A stretch of DNA of 64,000 nt from an uncultured Pseudomonas sp. GTDB lineage: Bacteria > Pseudomonadota > Gammaproteobacteria > Pseudomonadales > Pseudomonadaceae. The stretch's first letter is position 1. Every line of letters starts with the position of its first letter. Below the pieces are notes generated by a model, which was not told the origin of the DNA, did not search any database, and saw only the letters and a program-made list of their open reading frames with translations. The stretch spans positions 1-64,000 of the forward strand of contig NZ_CAJYDW010000016.1 in the NCBI RefSeq assembly GCF_913774235.1, given 5' to 3'. This document shows positions 63,115 through 64,000 of this stretch, piece by piece. Both the position numbers and the translations under genes were made by a program.

Positions 63115-63789
63115 ATGAGCATCAAGCACTGGCCGGCCCAGGAGCGGCCGCGAGAGAAACTGCTGGAACGGGGCGCCCAGGCCCTCACCGACGCCGAGCT
63201 ACTGGCGATCTTCCTGCGCACGGGCGTGGCCGGGCGCAGCGCCGTGGATCTCGCCCGTCAGCTGCTCGGCGAATTCGGCAGCCTGAGGGCGCTGCTGGAG
63301 GCGGATCTGGCGTCCTTCAGCGCCCACCTCGGCTTGGGGCCGGCCAAGTACAGCCAGTTGCAGGCGGTCCTGGAAATGGGCCGTCGCCACCTGGCCGAGG
63401 GCCTCAGGCGCGACTCGGCACTGGAAAGCCCGCAGCAGGTCCGCGATTACCTCAAGGCGCGCCTGCGCCACGAGCCCCATGAAATCTTCGGCTGCCTGTT
63501 CCTCGACACCCGCCACCGGGTGCTGGCCTTCGAAGCCCTGTTCCACGGCACCATCGACGGCGCCAGCGTCTATCCGCGGCAAGTCGTCAAGCGCGCCCTC
63601 ACCCACAATGCCGCGGCCGTCATCCTGACCCACAATCATCCTTCCGGCGTCGCCGAACCCAGCCAAGCCGATCGCCTGCTCACCGGTCGATTGAAGGACG
63701 CGCTGGCGCTGGTGGATGTACGGGTGCTGGATCATTTCATCGTGGGAGATGGAGAGCCGCTGTCGATGGCGGAATATGGCTGGCTCTAG
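63115..63789 (+). CDS. radC: RadC family (DNA repair) protein
   Basis: A 224-residue protein: N-terminal helix-hairpin-helix ([25 protein letters not shown]) and a JAMM/MPN metal-binding domain with [16 protein letters not shown] (His173, His175, Asp186). RadC is annotated as DNA repair, though its biochemical role is unsettled. AAGGAG precedes the ATG. It is divergent from coaBC; rpmB and rpmG, its usual downstream neighbours, are not within the remaining 210 bases. Confidence 0.93.
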   Translation: MSIKHWPAQERPREKLLERGAQALTDAELLAIFLRTGVAGRSAVDLARQLLGEFGSLRALLEADLASFSAHLGLGPAKYSQLQAVLEMGRRHLAEGLRRDSALESPQQVRDYLKARLRHEPHEIFGCLFLDTRHRVLAFEALFHGTIDGASVYPRQVVKRALTHNAAAVILTHNHPSGVAEPSQADRLLTGRLKDALALVDVRVLDHFIVGDGEPLSMAEYGWL

Positions 63790-63809
63790 CGTTGGTTTCT
63801 TCAATGTAA

Positions 63810-63835
63810 GGCGCCTATATAGGCGCCATATTTTT
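63810..63835 (+). terminator. Terminator of radC
   Basis: GGCGCCTATATAGGCGCC is an 18-base palindrome followed by ATATTTTT, 21 bases after the radC stop. Confidence 0.92.
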
Positions 63836-64000
63836 CTCGTCAAAATTATCACACCCGAACAACTGACCATGACGGTCACTTTTCCAGGCTTAATTAGGAC
63901 AAATTTTGTCACCTCATTTAATACTCTGATTTTTTAGTTATCACCCTTAGCAAAAAATCAGCTATCGATCACATTTCTCACGCTACCCAAGCCCAGCCAA
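63836..64000. other. AT-rich tail, no gene seen
   Basis: The last 165 bases have a clearly lower GC content than the window (TTAATTAGGACAAATTTTGT, AATACTCTGATTTTTTAGTT). No ORF has coding character; it may be the edge of a transferred region continuing past the window. Confidence 0.5.

Overview
The window is a GC-rich chromosomal segment of a Pseudomonas. This is shown by crc next to pyrE, algC-argB, coaBC-dut-radC, the engB-ersA-dsbA-dgcP-ampDh2 block, a gbdR-cbcXWV transporter block and a glyA-soxBDAG-purU operon, all typical of the genus. The species cannot be fixed from the sequence alone. Coding density is high and most of the window is vertically inherited housekeeping and nutrient-acquisition DNA. 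There is no phage, insertion sequence, CRISPR array, tRNA or rRNA that I can see. Layout: 1-310 is the start of arnB (lipid A modification), divergent from zapB-zapA. 1465-4099 holds a secreted chorismate mutase and a TctDE-type two-component system. 4352-8292 is a leftward porin, MFS transporter and thiolase operon with an A-rich Hfq/Crc-type motif in its leader. 8630-10722 holds a short upstream ORF with an I78 inhibitor lipoprotein, a HAD phosphatase, and a Fur-box-linked esterase. 10831-15789 is a TRAP transporter, a class-III aminotransferase and a LysR regulator. 15790-18302 is a lower-GC patch with a DUF3137-like membrane protein and LemA. 18303-23028 holds a GNAT acetyltransferase, a TetR/GST divergent pair with a palindromic operator, and the Mg2+ ATPase mgtA. 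23417-28621 is a cluster of three short-chain dehydrogenases, a DUF924 protein, a GlxA-type regulator and an MFS exporter. 28656-34413 contains a kinase, a YdgA-like protein, a periplasmic HEXXH/DUF4105 protein translationally coupled to the last of three tandem DUF2388 secreted proteins, and a DUF1127 gene. 34673-40046 runs argC, the ErsA small RNA with an AlgU-type promoter, engB, dsbA, dgcP and ampDh2. 40062-53436 is the glycine betaine/choline/carnitine block: GbdR regulator, CbcXWV uptake system (with a decayed second binding-protein copy), and sarcosine oxidase, serine hydroxymethyltransferase and formyl-THF deformylase. 53649-63789 contains a PAS-PAS chemoreceptor, an ANR-box universal stress protein, crc/pyrE, argB, algC, dut, coaBC and radC, ending in an AT-rich tail. 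How the parts connect: the cbc genes import quaternary amines and the sox/gly/pur genes burn the resulting sarcosine to glycine, serine and one-carbon units, probably all under GbdR. ErsA, known in P. aeruginosa to target algC mRNA, lies in the same window as algC. Crc, the catabolite repression protein, lies in the same window as a catabolic porin/transporter operon whose leader carries a Crc/Hfq-type motif. The most interesting poorly described locus is the DUF4105/HEXXH plus triple DUF2388 secreted cluster at 31095-34130. Two families of intergenic repeats (a GGGAGAGGG...GGGGTGAGGG family and a GTAGGAGCGGCC REP family) mark most synteny breaks.
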